64,000 bases of DNA from assembly GCF_026191635.1 (NCBI RefSeq), contig NZ_JAKRRW010000009.1:62001-126000 (forward strand), in the 5' to 3' direction. The notes below the pieces were generated by a model. That model had not been told where the DNA came from. It ran no database searches and was given only the letters and a program-made list of their open reading frames with translations. Source of the DNA: Photobacterium obscurum. Lineage in GTDB: Bacteria; Pseudomonadota; Gammaproteobacteria; Enterobacterales; Vibrionaceae. The translations under genes were made by a program, and so were the position numbers. Shown in pieces: positions 16,599 through 27,157 of this stretch; positions within the stretch are counted from its first letter, which is position 1, and the number at the start of each line of letters is the position of its first letter.

Positions 16599-16925
16599 TC
16601 AGTTGTCCATCCTGGTATAGAAAGCGGCGATATCAGCTAAGTCCTGTTCTTTCATCATTGATAACTGTTTCTTCATCATTTCGGCATAAATGCCTGAGCG
16701 CTTATTATCTTGGTAGGCTTTCATTGCGTTAAATAGGTAAAGTTCATTCTGACCGTTTAAATGTGGATAGTTAGGCTGGCTTGCAACCCCATTAGCCCCA
16801 TGGCAAAACTGGCAGGAAAACGCTTTTATTTTACCGGCCTCGGCGTCTCCGTTGAGTGGGTTAGCGATTGCTGGTGTAGAGCCGAGAATGATGAAGGAAA
16901 TTAACAGAGATACCTTTTTAAACAT
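16599..16925 (-). CDS. Small periplasmic monoheme c-type cytochrome
   Basis: 108 residues. Signal peptide MFKKVSLLISFIILGSTPAIA (cleavage after residue 21), then a class I cytochrome c of about 87 residues. The single heme site is C38-Q-F-C-H42, with a conserved G-D-A-E-A-G-K ahead of it and L-N-G-Q and D-L-A-D-I-A-A-F-Y helices behind. Several Met residues (A-E-M-M-K-K, S-M-M-K) could provide the axial ligand. It belongs to the cytochrome c4/c5-c553-like electron shuttles that connect the bc1 complex to oxidases or reductases in the periplasm. The partner is not indicated by the context; neighbours are unrelated. Ribosome site weak. Confidence 0.92.
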   Translation of the reverse strand: MFKKVSLLISFIILGSTPAIANPLNGDAEAGKIKAFSCQFCHGANGVASQPNYPHLNGQNELYLFNAMKAYQDNKRSGIYAEMMKKQLSMMKEQDLADIAAFYTRMDN

Positions 16926-17123
16926 TATGTACTAAACCTTTCAATGTGTTAATGCCAGTTATATAGCAATCAATTATTGAGCGTAACGATTATTTTGTAA
17001 CAAAGATTAATGCATTAAGCCTATTACTATAGCGACAAAGTCCCTGCAGTTGGCACAATGATTAGGAAATTTGAGATATACGATTAGTGCTAAACTTTCT
17101 TCTGTATAAATCGGAGACGTAAA

Positions 17124-17831
17124 ATGACCAACTTGCTCACTGAGTATGTACGAGGAGAGATATGGATTACGGACTATCCGGTACATTATGCAGGTTTAGA
17201 TTTTTTTTCACGAATGACTGTTGTTCGTTTGATTGATAACAAGCTGCTGCTTCATTCCCCTTGCCAAATTGATCAGGCGATGAAAGCCGAGTTGGCCCAG
17301 TTGGGAGAAGTGGCCTATATCGTGGCGCCGGGCTCGTACCATCACTTACATATAATCTCGGCACAAGATGTCTATCCGTTGGCGAAAACCATGATATGCC
17401 CAGGGGTAGAGCAGAAAGTGCCTGATATTCAGTTCGACGAGTTTCTATGTGACAAAGTACCGGACTGCTGGGTTGATGATTTTGATCAGGTGTTAGTGCG
17501 AGGTACTAAATATATGTGGGAGGTTGCTTTTTGTCATAAGCCCAGTCGTACACTCATTTTGGTCGATTTAATAGAAAATATTGGTGACAAAACCCAAGGG
17601 ATCGGCTGGGGACTGAAAATTTGGTGGAAACTGGTTTTTAGAATGTGGAATAAACCAAAGCCTGCGCCTGAATATCAATTAGGATGGAAAGATAAAGTTG
17701 CCGCCAGACAGTCGCTTTTACATATTTTGGGTTGGGATTTTGAACGAGTCATTATTTCCAATGGTGATTTAATTGAAAATAATGCCAAAGAGGTTGTGCG
17801 CTTGGCTTGGAGCGTACCACTTGAATCTTGA
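17124..17831 (+). CDS. DUF4336 domain protein (metallo-beta-lactamase-like fold)
   Basis: 235 residues. The pattern D-N-K-L-L-L-H-S-P-C-Q-I-D near residue 40, followed by V-A-Y-I-V-A-P-G-S-Y-H-H-L-H-I, is typical of DUF4336, a family related to the metallo-beta-lactamase fold. The H-H-L-H stretch could bind metal, though the full H-x-H-x-D-H motif of true hydrolases is missing. W-G-L-K-I-W-W-K-L at about 155-163 may be a surface amphipathic segment. No signal peptide. Function unknown. GGAG lies eight bases before ATG. Monocistronic, with its own terminator. Confidence 0.82.
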   Translation: MTNLLTEYVRGEIWITDYPVHYAGLDFFSRMTVVRLIDNKLLLHSPCQIDQAMKAELAQLGEVAYIVAPGSYHHLHIISAQDVYPLAKTMICPGVEQKVPDIQFDEFLCDKVPDCWVDDFDQVLVRGTKYMWEVAFCHKPSRTLILVDLIENIGDKTQGIGWGLKIWWKLVFRMWNKPKPAPEYQLGWKDKVAARQSLLHILGWDFERVIISNGDLIENNAKEVVRLAWSVPLES

Positions 17832-17841
17832 GGTAAATAGT

Positions 17842-17880
17842 AAACGGAATAACCTATCGCAATCTATTATTCCGTTTGTT
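17842..17880 (+). terminator. Intrinsic terminator after the DUF4336 gene
   Basis: Perfect 11-bp stem AAACGGAATAA (17842-17852) / TTATTCCGTTT (17867-17877), 14-base loop, followed by a short T-rich tail. Could also act on the convergent methyltransferase transcript. Confidence 0.8.
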
Positions 17881-17917
17881 CTGCAATAAAACCCTAAAAT
17901 TATAATTTCATTATCGT

Positions 17918-18376
17918 TTATTTGTGGTTAGAAAAGTTCTCACCTTTAGCCAAGCGATCATAAAGAATCACGTTTACCGCAGCTGCCAGGTTCATACATC
18001 CTGTGGTCGGAACATAAATCGTTTCGCGGCAAAAATCGGTGATTTCTTTTTTCAGCGTATTGTCTTCCGGACCAAAGATATAAAAGGCGCGTCTTGGGTG
18101 TTTATAGTCCGGCAAGGGTTTGGCACCTTCAATGAGATCCACTGCAACAGGGACACAATCGTGAGGAATAATATCTTTCAGATCCTGTACGCCGATGAGT
18201 GGGATATCATGATAGGCTTTTTTTGTATCAGTACAGAATTTCTTAGCAAGATCATATCGTGTACCTGTGTAAAAAACCGAATTTACGCCATAGCAGCCTG
18301 CTGCGCGCATGACCGAACCAACATTTTCAGGAGTCTTGGGATTGAACAGCCCCACACAGGAATAACCTTTGCTCAT
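17918..18376 (-). CDS. SpoU (TrmH-type) RNA 2'-O-methyltransferase family protein
   Basis: 152 residues, the length of a minimal SPOUT domain without an RNA-binding extension. Motif 1 is N-P-K-T-P-E-N-V-G-S-V-M-R-A-A-G-C-Y-G (residues 12-30). Motif 2 is A-F-Y-I-F-G-P-E-D-N-T-L, and motif 3 is V-P-T-T-G-C-M-N-L-A-A-A-V-N-V-I-L-Y-D-R, which forms the trefoil-knot SAM site. Such proteins methylate ribose 2'-OH in tRNA or rRNA. It is closer in size to TrmL than to TrmH, but motif 3 has C-M-N-L instead of the usual S-L-N-L-S, so the target should not be assumed. Single gene. Confidence 0.88.
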   Translation of the reverse strand: MSKGYSCVGLFNPKTPENVGSVMRAAGCYGVNSVFYTGTRYDLAKKFCTDTKKAYHDIPLIGVQDLKDIIPHDCVPVAVDLIEGAKPLPDYKHPRRAFYIFGPEDNTLKKEITDFCRETIYVPTTGCMNLAAAVNVILYDRLAKGENFSNHK

Positions 18377-18474
18377 ATCGTGTACATCTTCAAAATTAAA
18401 ATTGAGGCGGGATTATACGGATTTTTGTGGGTAATTGCAGGGGGATTATGAAAAGCGGAGCAAAAAGAACAAAA

Positions 18475-18496
18475 GCCCTTTCTTTATAGGAAGGGC
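18475..18496 (-). terminator. Intrinsic terminator of the SEC-C gene
   Basis: An 8-bp stem (18475-18482/18489-18496, GCCCTTTC/GGAAGGGC with one T:G opposition) is followed on the minus strand by TTTTG. Confidence 0.75.
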
Positions 18497-18515
18497 CTGC
18501 ACCATAGCCGTTTGT

Positions 18516-18848
18516 TTAGCCACAGCATTTCTTGTATTTTTTACCGCTACCACATGAGCATGGATCGTTGCGGCTAGGTGTTTTTTCAAACACGGTCGTT
18601 GCCGGTTTGTTCAGGATCGTGTCCAGCTCAACTAGATCTTCTTTTGCCTCTACATTGACTGTGATATTTGCAAACAGGTTGTTTTGCGCCACGATAGCTT
18701 CAACTTCTGCCTTTCGCTCATCACTCGTTACCGTTAGGGGCAATGGGTTAGCTTCAGTACCTAACTTAGCCGCTCGTTTGGTGTTATAGCCGAAGCTTTC
18801 ATGCTTAGGCTTTTTTTCGATGCGCCCTTTGTAGAAAAATTTAGACAT
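18516..18848 (-). CDS. SEC-C (SWIM-like) zinc-binding motif protein
   Basis: 110 residues. The last 20 contain a perfect SEC-C motif, [17 protein letters not shown], with C-x-C-x8-C-C ligands for one zinc. The N-terminal part ([21 protein letters not shown]) matches a small Vibrionaceae/Shewanella group, which I recall being named after a Photobacterium profundum protein (PBPRA1643 family). SEC-C tails in SecA and other proteins contact SecB, ribosomes or nucleic acid. The role of this stand-alone form is unknown. AGGAT before the ATG. Confidence 0.85.
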   Translation of the reverse strand: MSKFFYKGRIEKKPKHESFGYNTKRAAKLGTEANPLPLTVTSDERKAEVEAIVAQNNLFANITVNVEAKEDLVELDTILNKPATTVFEKTPSRNDPCSCGSGKKYKKCCG

Positions 18849-19150
18849 AGTGTAATCCTGTGTACCGTTTATTTTGCAAATTCAGAACTGAAGCTGGCTC
18901 TGAATCATGTAGTCCGCATCTGCGGAATGGGTTGCGATGGTAACGGTTAACATCGCAGCCTGCAAGTAATAGACCATTTCAGCAAGTCGGCTTTTTTAAA
19001 CCTGCAAGATTCGATTTATGCGCCGAAGATATTGTGTTCTAACCGGGATACCGACATTGTCGAAATGTGATTCCTGTCCTATCGTAGAATAATGATAACT
19101 TGAACATTTTTTCTTTATGTAGGGGAGCCGAGGCTGGCAGGGAGAGGCTA
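18849..19150. other. Divergent spacer between SEC-C gene and yejA
   Basis: About 300 bases carrying both promoters. No gene seen. GGGAGAGG at 19139-19146 is the yejA ribosome site. No specific operator recognised. Confidence 0.45.
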
Positions 19151-20965
19151 ATGCTTGGAAAAATACCATTTGGCATAGCGATGTTGCTTGCAGCTACTGC
19201 AATTAATGCCGCTGAAATAATAGAATCAACACACCTGGTGGGGTTCGGTACCGCCAAGTATTCCAGTGATTTCTCTCACTTTGATTATGTAAACCCTGAT
19301 GCGCCCAAAGGTGGTCAGGTAATTTATGCGCAGGTCGGTACCTATGATAGCTTTAACCGGTATGCGACGCGTGGTGTCTCTGTTGCCGGTGCAGATACAA
19401 TATACGATACCCTATTTGTTGCCTCTAATGATGAGATAGACAGTCATTATCCGCTGATTGCTGCAAAAGTACGATATGCCGATGACTTCTCTTGGATGGA
19501 AGTGGACATCAACCCTAAGGCACGCTTTCATGACGGCCATCCAATAACTGCTGACGATGTCGCCTTTACCTTCGATAAGTTTATGAAAGAAGGCGTGCCG
19601 CAGTACAAAGTTTATTTTAAGGACGTCAAATCAGTCACCGCGAAGTCTGAGTTAACGGCCCGTATTGAGATGAACAAGCCTAACCGGGAGATTTTGTTTG
19701 CAGTGGTTCAGGGGATGAATGTGTTGCCTGAGCATTTTTGGAAAGACAAGAACCTTAGCGAGCCGTTGAATGAGCCGCCGCTCGGTAGCAGTGCTTACAA
19801 GATCACCCGTTATAAGTCTGGCCAGAGTGTAACCTATTCGTTGGTTGAGGATTATTGGGCGAAAGACTTGCCGGTGAATATTGGGCGCAATAACTTTGAT
19901 AAAATCAAATATGATTACTACCGTGACGAAACGGTGACACTCGAAGCTTTCAAGGCGGGTGAGTATGATATTCGCGAAGAAAACGTTGCTAAGTTCTGGG
20001 CAACCTTGTATCAAGGCACGAACTTCGATAAGGGCTACATTTTAAAAGAAGAAATTCCCCACCGGATCCCGCAGGCTATGCAGGCCTTTGTGTTTAATAT
20101 TGAAAGTCCATATTTCAAGGATCCCAAAGTTCGTGAGGCTCTGACGTATACCATGGATTTTGAATGGATGAACAAGAGTTTGTTCTATAACCAGTACAAG
20201 CGAACACGAAGTTACTTTCAGAACACAGAATATGAAGCAAACGGCTTGCCGTCGAGCGAAGAATTGAAGGTACTGGAACCCGTAAAAGACAAAGTCCCGC
20301 CGCGCGTATTTACCGAAATATATCAGCCTCCTGTTACTGATGGTTCCGGACGCATTCGTGCTCAAGTGCGTAAAGCTCTGGGCCTAATGAAACAGGCGGG
20401 TTGGGAGTTGAAAAACAAGGTCATGACCAACAATAAAACGGGCGAACCGTTTGTGTTTGAGCTGTTGATCTACAGCCCTTCGACAGAGCGTTTGGCTATC
20501 CCGTTGCAAAAGAACCTTAAGTTGATGGGGATCGACATGAAGATCCGTACGGTTGATACGACTCAATATATCAAACGACTGCGTGATCGTGATTTTGACA
20601 TGGTTTCGGCTGGGTACAGTGCCAATCCGTACCCAAGTCCGAACCTGCTGATTGCCTGGAACAGCAACTTTATCGACAGTACCTACAATACTGCGGGGGT
20701 AAAGGATCCGGCCATTGATTATCTGACCGAGAAGATAGTAGAAAATCAGCAAGACCCTGATGCACTCCTAAGTTACGGTCGCGCGCTAGACAGGGTACTG
20801 CAGTGGAATTTCTATGTGATACCGCAGTGGCATATCAGCCAGTTCCGGGTTGCCAGCTGGGATAAATTCTCTCGTCCGGCGGTGAGACCAAAGTATGCGC
20901 TGGGCAAAGACACCTGGTGGGTAGATCCGCATAAAGCCGAAAGGCTACCTGAGAAACGGCGTTAG
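19151..20965 (+). CDS. yejA: Peptide ABC transporter, periplasmic substrate-binding protein (YejA-like)
   Basis: 604 residues from the ATG at 19151, which has GGGAGAGG upstream and gives a proper signal peptide ending near A-T-A-I-N-A-A-E. An ATG at 19100 would place the signal internally. Family 5 extracellular solute-binding protein: L-V-G-F-G-T-A-K-Y near the start, Y-D-T-L-F-V-A, A-R-F-H-D-G-H-P-I-T-A-D-D-V-A-F-T, and the long lobe-II region. Length equals E. coli YejA as I remember it, and the yejABEF order follows. YejABEF imports oligopeptides and is known as the route of microcin C uptake in E. coli and as a defence against host peptides in Brucella and Salmonella. First gene of the operon. 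Confidence 0.93.
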   Translation: MLGKIPFGIAMLLAATAINAAEIIESTHLVGFGTAKYSSDFSHFDYVNPDAPKGGQVIYAQVGTYDSFNRYATRGVSVAGADTIYDTLFVASNDEIDSHYPLIAAKVRYADDFSWMEVDINPKARFHDGHPITADDVAFTFDKFMKEGVPQYKVYFKDVKSVTAKSELTARIEMNKPNREILFAVVQGMNVLPEHFWKDKNLSEPLNEPPLGSSAYKITRYKSGQSVTYSLVEDYWAKDLPVNIGRNNFDKIKYDYYRDETVTLEAFKAGEYDIREENVAKFWATLYQGTNFDKGYILKEEIPHRIPQAMQAFVFNIESPYFKDPKVREALTYTMDFEWMNKSLFYNQYKRTRSYFQNTEYEANGLPSSEELKVLEPVKDKVPPRVFTEIYQPPVTDGSGRIRAQVRKALGLMKQAGWELKNKVMTNNKTGEPFVFELLIYSPSTERLAIPLQKNLKLMGIDMKIRTVDTTQYIKRLRDRDFDMVSAGYSANPYPSPNLLIAWNSNFIDSTYNTAGVKDPAIDYLTEKIVENQQDPDALLSYGRALDRVLQWNFYVIPQWHISQFRVASWDKFSRPAVRPKYALGKDTWWVDPHKAERLPEKRR

Positions 20966-21043
20966 TTTCACCCGATAGCACTAACCACTCAGCGTGTATC
21001 AGCGCTACATGCCGAGTGAATGATTAAAAGGGCACAGGGAAAG

Positions 21044-22129
21044 ATGTCAGCATATATTATTCGTCGCTTGCTACTGGTCATTCCGACCTTATGGGCCATC
21101 ATCACTATCAACTTCTTTGTGATACAGATAGCGCCCGGAGGGCCGGTGGAGCAGGCTGTTGCCCAACTGGAAGGTCACTCATCAGGGATCATGGAGCGAT
21201 TCACCGGCGGCGGCCAGGAAGTTAAGGCGATTGAGCCGGGAGAGAACGGCAGCAGCTACCGCGGCTCTCGCGGGCTTGACCCCGAAGTGGTCGAAGCCAT
21301 TAAAAAACAGTTTGGCTTTGATAAGCCGTTGCTTGAACGCTATGCCGATATGCTGAAAAACTACGCCACGTTTAATTTTGGTGAGAGCCTGTTCAAAGGT
21401 GGCAATGTGATTGATTTGATCATCGACCGCTTGCCAGTCTCCGTTTCTTTAGGGTTATGGAGTACCCTAATTATCTATTTCGTCTCTATACCGCTCGGGA
21501 TCGCCAAAGCCATTAAACACGGCTCTCGCTTTGATGTCTGGAGCAGTGCCATCATTATTATTGGCTATGCTATTCCAGGATTCCTATTTGCTATTTTGTT
21601 GATCATCTTCTTTGCCAGCGGCAATTATTTTAGTTGGTTTCCGTTACGGGGACTGGTTTCGTCTGATTTTGACCAACTCACTTGGTACCAGCAAATTCTG
21701 GATTACTTCTGGCATCTAACCTTGCCTATCCTGGCGATGGTGATCGGTGGTTTTGCTACCTTGAGTATGCTGACGAAAAATTCTTTTCTTGATGAGATTA
21801 ATAAGCAATATGTCGTGACGGCTCGAGCCAAAGGGTTGGACGAACGCAGTATTCTTTACCGCCACGTGTTCCGAAATGCCATGCTGATCATTATTGCTGG
21901 CTTTCCGGCGGCCTTTATCAGTATTTTTTTTACCGGCGCGATGCTGATTGAGGTGATGTTCTCGCTGGAGGGGATCGGGCTGCTGGGATTTGAATCCACT
22001 ATCCAGCGTGATTACCCCGTGGTGTTCAGTTCGCTGTATATCATGACGTTACTCGGTTTATTGCTAAATATTATTTCGGATTTGACCTATACCTTTGTTG
22101 ATCCACGCATTGATTTTGAGGCGCGCTAG
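21044..22129 (+). CDS. yejB: Peptide ABC transporter permease YejB
   Basis: 361 residues. The frame opens at an ATG at 21020, but homologues begin [20 protein letters not shown], and the ATG at 21044 has AGGGAAAG ahead, so that is preferred. Six membrane helices with the BPD permease signature near E-A-x3-G motif [10 protein letters not shown] (EAA loop, about residues 270-285). A roughly 60-residue periplasmic segment rich in Gly, Ser and charged residues after the first helix is characteristic of YejB. It lies 78 bases after yejA and its TAG stop abuts the next ATG. Confidence 0.94.
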   Translation: MSAYIIRRLLLVIPTLWAIITINFFVIQIAPGGPVEQAVAQLEGHSSGIMERFTGGGQEVKAIEPGENGSSYRGSRGLDPEVVEAIKKQFGFDKPLLERYADMLKNYATFNFGESLFKGGNVIDLIIDRLPVSVSLGLWSTLIIYFVSIPLGIAKAIKHGSRFDVWSSAIIIIGYAIPGFLFAILLIIFFASGNYFSWFPLRGLVSSDFDQLTWYQQILDYFWHLTLPILAMVIGGFATLSMLTKNSFLDEINKQYVVTARAKGLDERSILYRHVFRNAMLIIIAGFPAAFISIFFTGAMLIEVMFSLEGIGLLGFESTIQRDYPVVFSSLYIMTLLGLLLNIISDLTYTFVDPRIDFEAR

Positions 22130-23146
22130 ATGAACCCGCTTACGAAGGAGAGATGGGCTAGATTCCGCGCACACAAGCGCGGTTACTGGTCGATGTGGAT
22201 TTTTACCTTGTTATTTTTCGTTAGCCTGTTTGCGGAAATTATTGCCAATGACAAGCCATTGCTGATCAATTTTGATTCAAACTATTATTTTCCGATTGTT
22301 GAACAATACACCGAAACCGAGTTTGGCGGTGAATTTGAATCAGAAGCGGACTATACCGATCCTTACGTGGCTGACTTGATCAATGCCGATGGCTATATGA
22401 TCTGGCCGATTATTCGTTTTAGTTACGACACCATCAATTACGATCTGGCCGGTCCTGCACCGTCGCCGCCAGATGGTGTGAACTGGTTGGGAACGGACGA
22501 TAAGGGGCGGGATGTGATGGCCCGGATCATCTACGGTTTTCGGGTTTCTGTCTTGTTTGGTTTTGCCCTGACCATAATATCAACCATTATTGGTGTGATT
22601 GTTGGGGCGTGCCAGGGCTATTACGGTGGTTGGGTTGATCTGTTTGGTCAGCGCTTTATCGAGGTGTGGTCTGGGATGCCAACCCTGTTTCTGTTGATTA
22701 TTCTGTCGAGCTTTGTCGAGCCGAACTTTTGGTGGCTACTGGGGATCATGGTGCTGTTCAGCTGGATGGGGTTGGTCGGGGTCGTGCGCGCAGAGTTTCT
22801 GCGTTGCCGTAACTTTGACTATGTCCGCGCCGCTCAGGCGCTGGGTGTCAGTGATGGTCGGATCATGCTGCGGCATATGCTGCCCAATGCTATGGTTGCC
22901 TCGCTGACCATGATGCCTTTTATTCTGAGCGGTTCGGTAACAACCCTGACTTCGCTTGATTTTCTTGGCTTTGGTTTGCCGGCTGGTTCACCGTCGCTGG
23001 GTGAATTGCTCGCTCAGGGCAAGACCAACCTGCAGGCACCGTGGCTTGGCCTGTCGGCCTTTGTCGTATTGTCTATCATGCTAAGCCTGCTGGTGTTTGT
23101 CGGTGAAGCAGTCCGGGATGCTTTCGATCCCCATCATCAGAGATAA
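22130..23146 (+). CDS. yejE: Peptide ABC transporter permease YejE
   Basis: 338 residues. The start K-E-R-W-A-R-F-R-A-H-K-R-G-Y-W-S is family-typical. First helix at about 22-40, a roughly 85-residue periplasmic region containing N-W-L-G-T-D-D-K-G-R-D-V-M-A-R-I-I-Y-G, then five helices with the coupling loop A-A-Q-A-L-G-V-S-D-G-R-I-M-L-R-H. It pairs with YejB to form the channel. The ATG follows the yejB stop with no gap and relies on the ribosome site inside yejB, so translation is coupled. Confidence 0.94.
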   Translation: MNPLTKERWARFRAHKRGYWSMWIFTLLFFVSLFAEIIANDKPLLINFDSNYYFPIVEQYTETEFGGEFESEADYTDPYVADLINADGYMIWPIIRFSYDTINYDLAGPAPSPPDGVNWLGTDDKGRDVMARIIYGFRVSVLFGFALTIISTIIGVIVGACQGYYGGWVDLFGQRFIEVWSGMPTLFLLIILSSFVEPNFWWLLGIMVLFSWMGLVGVVRAEFLRCRNFDYVRAAQALGVSDGRIMLRHMLPNAMVASLTMMPFILSGSVTTLTSLDFLGFGLPAGSPSLGELLAQGKTNLQAPWLGLSAFVVLSIMLSLLVFVGEAVRDAFDPHHQR

Positions 23147-23149
23147 GCT

Positions 23150-24745
23150 ATGGCGACGACTCCAATACTAACAATTGAAAACTTGTCGGTGGGCTTTCAA
23201 AGCGGCACTGAAATAGAGCAGGTGACCTATGGTGTGAGCCTGGATATACGTCGTGGTGAAACGCTGGCGCTGGTGGGGGAAAGTGGCTCGGGTAAGTCCG
23301 TTACCGCCAATGCGATCTTACGTCTGTTGCCAAAGTCATCGGCCCGGTACCTTGCGGGTCATGTTCGCTATGACGGTACGGATATGATGACATGCAGCGA
23401 ACGTGAAATGCGTCGGATGCGGGGGGATAGGATTGGAATGATATTTCAAGAGCCGATGATGTCACTCAATCCACTGCATAAGATAGGTCGCCAGCTTTGC
23501 GAAACGCTGGCTATTCACCGTGGGACGAGACCGAAAGAGGCTGAGAACAGGGCGCTAAGCTGGCTCAAGAAAGTCGGCATTCGTAATCCTGAGAAACGAC
23601 TGACAGCCTATCCGCATGAGCTCTCGGGCGGAGAGCGGCAACGGGTAATGATCGCGATGGCTTTGATTAATGAACCGGAACTGCTGATTGCCGATGAGCC
23701 GACGACAGCACTGGATGTATCGGTTCAGGCTCAGATACTGGATCTACTCAAAGATCTCCAGCAGGAGCTGGGGATGGCGATGCTGTTTATTACCCATGAC
23801 TTGAGTATTGTCCGTCGTATCGCTGATCGCGTGGCTGTCATGAAACTTGGCCAACTAGTTGAAACGGATACCAGAGAGGTGATTTTCAACAGCCCCTCTG
23901 ATCCTTACACCATTCAGCTGATCAACTCCGATCCCAGTGGTAGTCCCGTTCCGGTAGATGTTAATGCCCAGCCGTTATTTGATATTAATGATTTAAGGGT
24001 CTGGTTTCCGATCACTGGCGGTATTCTCAAGCGGGTTAAGGATCATATTAAAGCTGTAACCGATGTCAGTTTTATCCTTCGTCAGGGGCACAGCGTCGGC
24101 TTGGTTGGCGAAAGTGGTTCGGGAAAGTCCACAACCGGAATGGCGATACTTAAACTGCTAAATAGTGAAGGTAGCATTCATTTTGATGGCGTTGATATCT
24201 CGGGATTGAACCGTAAGCAAATGCTTCCTTACCGGAGCAAGTTACAGGTTGTGTTTCAGGACCCGTTTGCGGCACTGAATCCGCGAATGTCGGTGGCACA
24301 AATTATTGGTGAGGGGTTAAAAATCCATAAGTCATTGACTCCGGACGAAGAGGATAAGGTAATTTGTGATGCGATGCGGGAAGTGGAGCTGGATCCAGAA
24401 ACTCGCCATCGCTACCCTAATGAATTTTCCGGCGGGCAGCGGCAGCGAATTGCGATTGCCCGTGCATTGGTGCTCAAGCCTGAATTTATATTGCTGGATG
24501 AGCCGACATCGTCATTAGACAGAACCGTACAATTTCAGGTACTGACTTTACTGAAGTCACTGCAGCAGAAACATGGCTTAAGCTACCTGTTTATCAGCCA
24601 TGATTTAAACGTCGTGAAGTCGTTATGCCACTATACGTTAGTGTTAAAGGAGGGCAAAGTGGTCGAGCAGGGGAGTACTGAGCAGATCTTTAATGAGCCT
24701 CAACAAGACTATACCCGACAGCTGGTAAATCTATCGGCAGTGTAA
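23150..24745 (+). CDS. yejF: Peptide ABC transporter, fused double ATPase YejF
   Basis: 531 residues with two complete ABC domains in one chain. Domain 1: Walker A G-E-S-G-S-G-K-S at about 40, signature L-S-G-G-E-R-Q-R, Walker [13 protein letters not shown]. Domain 2 from about 280: [28 protein letters not shown]. Each domain is followed by the oligopeptide-type C-terminal segment. It powers YejBE-mediated peptide uptake. It starts three bases after yejE ends. The operon ends here; no strong terminator hairpin is evident in the 180 bases before zwf. Confidence 0.95.
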   Translation: MATTPILTIENLSVGFQSGTEIEQVTYGVSLDIRRGETLALVGESGSGKSVTANAILRLLPKSSARYLAGHVRYDGTDMMTCSEREMRRMRGDRIGMIFQEPMMSLNPLHKIGRQLCETLAIHRGTRPKEAENRALSWLKKVGIRNPEKRLTAYPHELSGGERQRVMIAMALINEPELLIADEPTTALDVSVQAQILDLLKDLQQELGMAMLFITHDLSIVRRIADRVAVMKLGQLVETDTREVIFNSPSDPYTIQLINSDPSGSPVPVDVNAQPLFDINDLRVWFPITGGILKRVKDHIKAVTDVSFILRQGHSVGLVGESGSGKSTTGMAILKLLNSEGSIHFDGVDISGLNRKQMLPYRSKLQVVFQDPFAALNPRMSVAQIIGEGLKIHKSLTPDEEDKVICDAMREVELDPETRHRYPNEFSGGQRQRIAIARALVLKPEFILLDEPTSSLDRTVQFQVLTLLKSLQQKHGLSYLFISHDLNVVKSLCHYTLVLKEGKVVEQGSTEQIFNEPQQDYTRQLVNLSAV

Positions 24746-24928
24746 TATTAGATAGTGTTGTTGACCGGAGTTTCTGCTACTGCTGGTGTTATTGTTCAAA
24801 AAGCATTCTTTTTAAGGTTTTAACTATCACTGTTATAGGCAAAACCGAATATCCCTTCTAGCTGCGAGTGCTAACATCTTGAGCATCTGATAATTTACAG
24901 GTCATGTTGATCTGAATGGGAATGCTCA

Positions 24929-26428
24929 ATGGTTAAGCCTGAAAATAATTGTATTGTCATTTTTGGCGCGTCAGGCGATCTGACCCACCGAAAACTGATA
25001 CCAGCCTTCTATCATCTTTTTGCCAACGGACTGTTGCCTGAAGAATTTGCTATTTTGGGTGTCAGTCGTACTGCTTACTCGGATCAAGCATTCAGAGATA
25101 AACTCAAACAGGCATTAACGGCTACAGAGAAAGTGGATGAACAAACACTTGAAGCTTTTTGCCAACATCTACATTATCAAGCGCTTAATACTGCGGCGGT
25201 TGAAGACTATGTCCATTTAAAGACTCGCCTTGATGATCTTGGTGAGCGTTGTAATACCGGTGGCAATACCACGTTTTATTTAGCCACTCCGCCTACCCTG
25301 TACAGTGTTATTCCAGAGTGCCTTGCCGCATATGGATTGAACGATGAGTCAAACGGCTGGAAACGCCTGATTGTCGAGAAGCCATTTGGCTACGATCTGG
25401 AATCGGCTCAGGTATTGGATAAGCAGCTACATTGTCACTTCCAAGAGCACCAGATTTATCGTATCGATCACTATTTAGGTAAGGAAACCGTACAGAACCT
25501 TCTGGTTTTCCGTTTTGCCAATGGCATGTTTGAGCCTTTATGGAACCGAAACTTTATTGATTATGTTGAAATTACGGCTGCTGAATTCTTAGGGGTTGAA
25601 GAGCGCGGCGGTTACTACGACGGAGCGGGTGCGGTTCGCGATATGTTCCAGAACCATCTGCTTCAGGTATTGGCGATGGTCGGTATGGAGCCGCCGGCTG
25701 CTATCAATGCCGATTCTATGCGTGATGAGGTGGTTAAGGTGATGCACAGCCTACAGCCACTCTCTGATGAAGATCTGAAAAATAACTTGGTGCTGGGCCA
25801 GTACACTGAGTCAGATGTTCGAGGTGAGCATCTGCCCGGTTATCGGGATGAACCTGGGGTCACCGCCGATTCCCGTACCGAGACTTATGTCGGGCTCAAG
25901 ATGTTTATTGATAACTGGCGCTGGAATGGTGTGCCTTTCTATGTTCGGACTGGTAAACGACTACCGACACGGGTGACTGAGGTCGTGATTCATTTCAAGA
26001 AAACGCCGCATCCCGTGTTTAGTGCCAATGCGCCTAAGAACAAGCTGATCATTCGTATTCAGCCGGATGAAGGGATTTTAATGAGCTTTGGTCTGAAAAA
26101 GCCTGGTGCAGGCTTTGAAGCTAAAGATGTATCGATGGATTTCCATTACGAGAGCCTTGAAGAAACCAATATGCTGACCGCTTATGAGCGCTTGCTGCTT
26201 GATTCAATGAAAGGAGATGCGACGCTTTTTGCCCGTACTGATGCGGTGAAAGCGTGTTGGAAGTTTGTCCAGCCGATCCTTGAGTACAAAGAAAACTCAG
26301 AGCACCTGTACGGCTATGCTGCCGGTACATGGGGGCCGAAAGAGGCGGATGCTTTACTGGCGGGAGACAAGCGTGAATGGCGCTTTCCTTGTAAGAACCT
26401 GACTAATACGGACTATTGCGAGTTATGA
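24929..26428 (+). CDS. zwf: Glucose-6-phosphate 1-dehydrogenase
   Basis: 499 residues. NADP-binding [15 protein letters not shown] at residues 9-23, and the substrate/catalytic signature [13 protein letters not shown] at about 180-192, with the general-base histidine region downstream. It oxidises glucose 6-phosphate to 6-phosphoglucono-lactone, the entry of the oxidative pentose phosphate branch and a main NADPH source. ATG at 24929 preceded by a GGGAAT ribosome site. Its TGA overlaps the pgl start (ATGA), so the two are translationally coupled. Confidence 0.97.
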   Translation: MVKPENNCIVIFGASGDLTHRKLIPAFYHLFANGLLPEEFAILGVSRTAYSDQAFRDKLKQALTATEKVDEQTLEAFCQHLHYQALNTAAVEDYVHLKTRLDDLGERCNTGGNTTFYLATPPTLYSVIPECLAAYGLNDESNGWKRLIVEKPFGYDLESAQVLDKQLHCHFQEHQIYRIDHYLGKETVQNLLVFRFANGMFEPLWNRNFIDYVEITAAEFLGVEERGGYYDGAGAVRDMFQNHLLQVLAMVGMEPPAAINADSMRDEVVKVMHSLQPLSDEDLKNNLVLGQYTESDVRGEHLPGYRDEPGVTADSRTETYVGLKMFIDNWRWNGVPFYVRTGKRLPTRVTEVVIHFKKTPHPVFSANAPKNKLIIRIQPDEGILMSFGLKKPGAGFEAKDVSMDFHYESLEETNMLTAYERLLLDSMKGDATLFARTDAVKACWKFVQPILEYKENSEHLYGYAAGTWGPKEADALLAGDKREWRFPCKNLTNTDYCEL

Positions 26429-27147
26429 GTGAGATGAACTACCACGTGTTTGAAAGCTCGGCACAGGTTGTTGAGTCGTTGGCAAAAAGCCTGCTGGAAT
26501 ATAGTCAGCTAGGACGTCCGGTGCATATATCTTTGTCTGGTGGCAGTACGCCATCACAGCTGTTTTCTTATCTTGCCAACTCGGAGTATGCCTACACGAT
26601 AGCCTGGCACAACCTGCATTTCTGGTGGGGAGACGAGCGCTGTGTAGCCCCGGATAATGAACAAAGCAATTATGGCCAGGCAAAGGCACAGTTATTTGAT
26701 CATATCTCCATTCCAGCTGCAAATATTCACCGCATCCGTGGTGAAGACTTTGCGGCATTAGAGGCGGTGCGTTTTGCTGAAGAAATGCGGACGGCGATCC
26801 CGATGCAAGATGATACCCCTGTATTCGATTGGATTTTGCTTGGCATGGGAACCGATGGGCATACCGCTTCGTTGTTCCCTGGGCAGACCGATTACGAGAC
26901 AACAGAAATTGCCACGATTGCAGCGCACCCTGAGACTCGCCAAATCAGGGTGTCAAAGACGGCTCACTTGCTAGCGAGTGCCAAGCGCCTTACTTATTTG
27001 GTCCTGGGTGAAAGTAAGGCTCCCGTGTTGAAACAAATTGCTGATCATGCCGCTGAAGCTGCAATGTATCCGGCAGCGAAGGTGAAGAGCAAATTAGGCA
27101 TTACCGAGTGGTATTTAGATTCAGAAGCAGCCAAAGAGCTGGCGTAA
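26425..27147 (+). CDS. pgl: 6-phosphogluconolactonase
   Basis: 240 residues from the ATG at 26425, which overlaps the zwf stop by four bases (ATGA). This is the DevB/SOL-type lactonase: S-L-S-G-G-S-T-P near residue 36-43, [14 protein letters not shown], and [14 protein letters not shown] at about 130-143 carrying the conserved Asp and His. It hydrolyses the lactone made by Zwf to 6-phosphogluconate for Gnd, whose gene starts 10 bases downstream behind an AAGGAGAAA ribosome site. Confidence 0.96.
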   Translation: MSEMNYHVFESSAQVVESLAKSLLEYSQLGRPVHISLSGGSTPSQLFSYLANSEYAYTIAWHNLHFWWGDERCVAPDNEQSNYGQAKAQLFDHISIPAANIHRIRGEDFAALEAVRFAEEMRTAIPMQDDTPVFDWILLGMGTDGHTASLFPGQTDYETTEIATIAAHPETRQIRVSKTAHLLASAKRLTYLVLGESKAPVLKQIADHAAEAAMYPAAKVKSKLGITEWYLDSEAAKELA

Positions 27148-27157
27148 GGAGAAATGA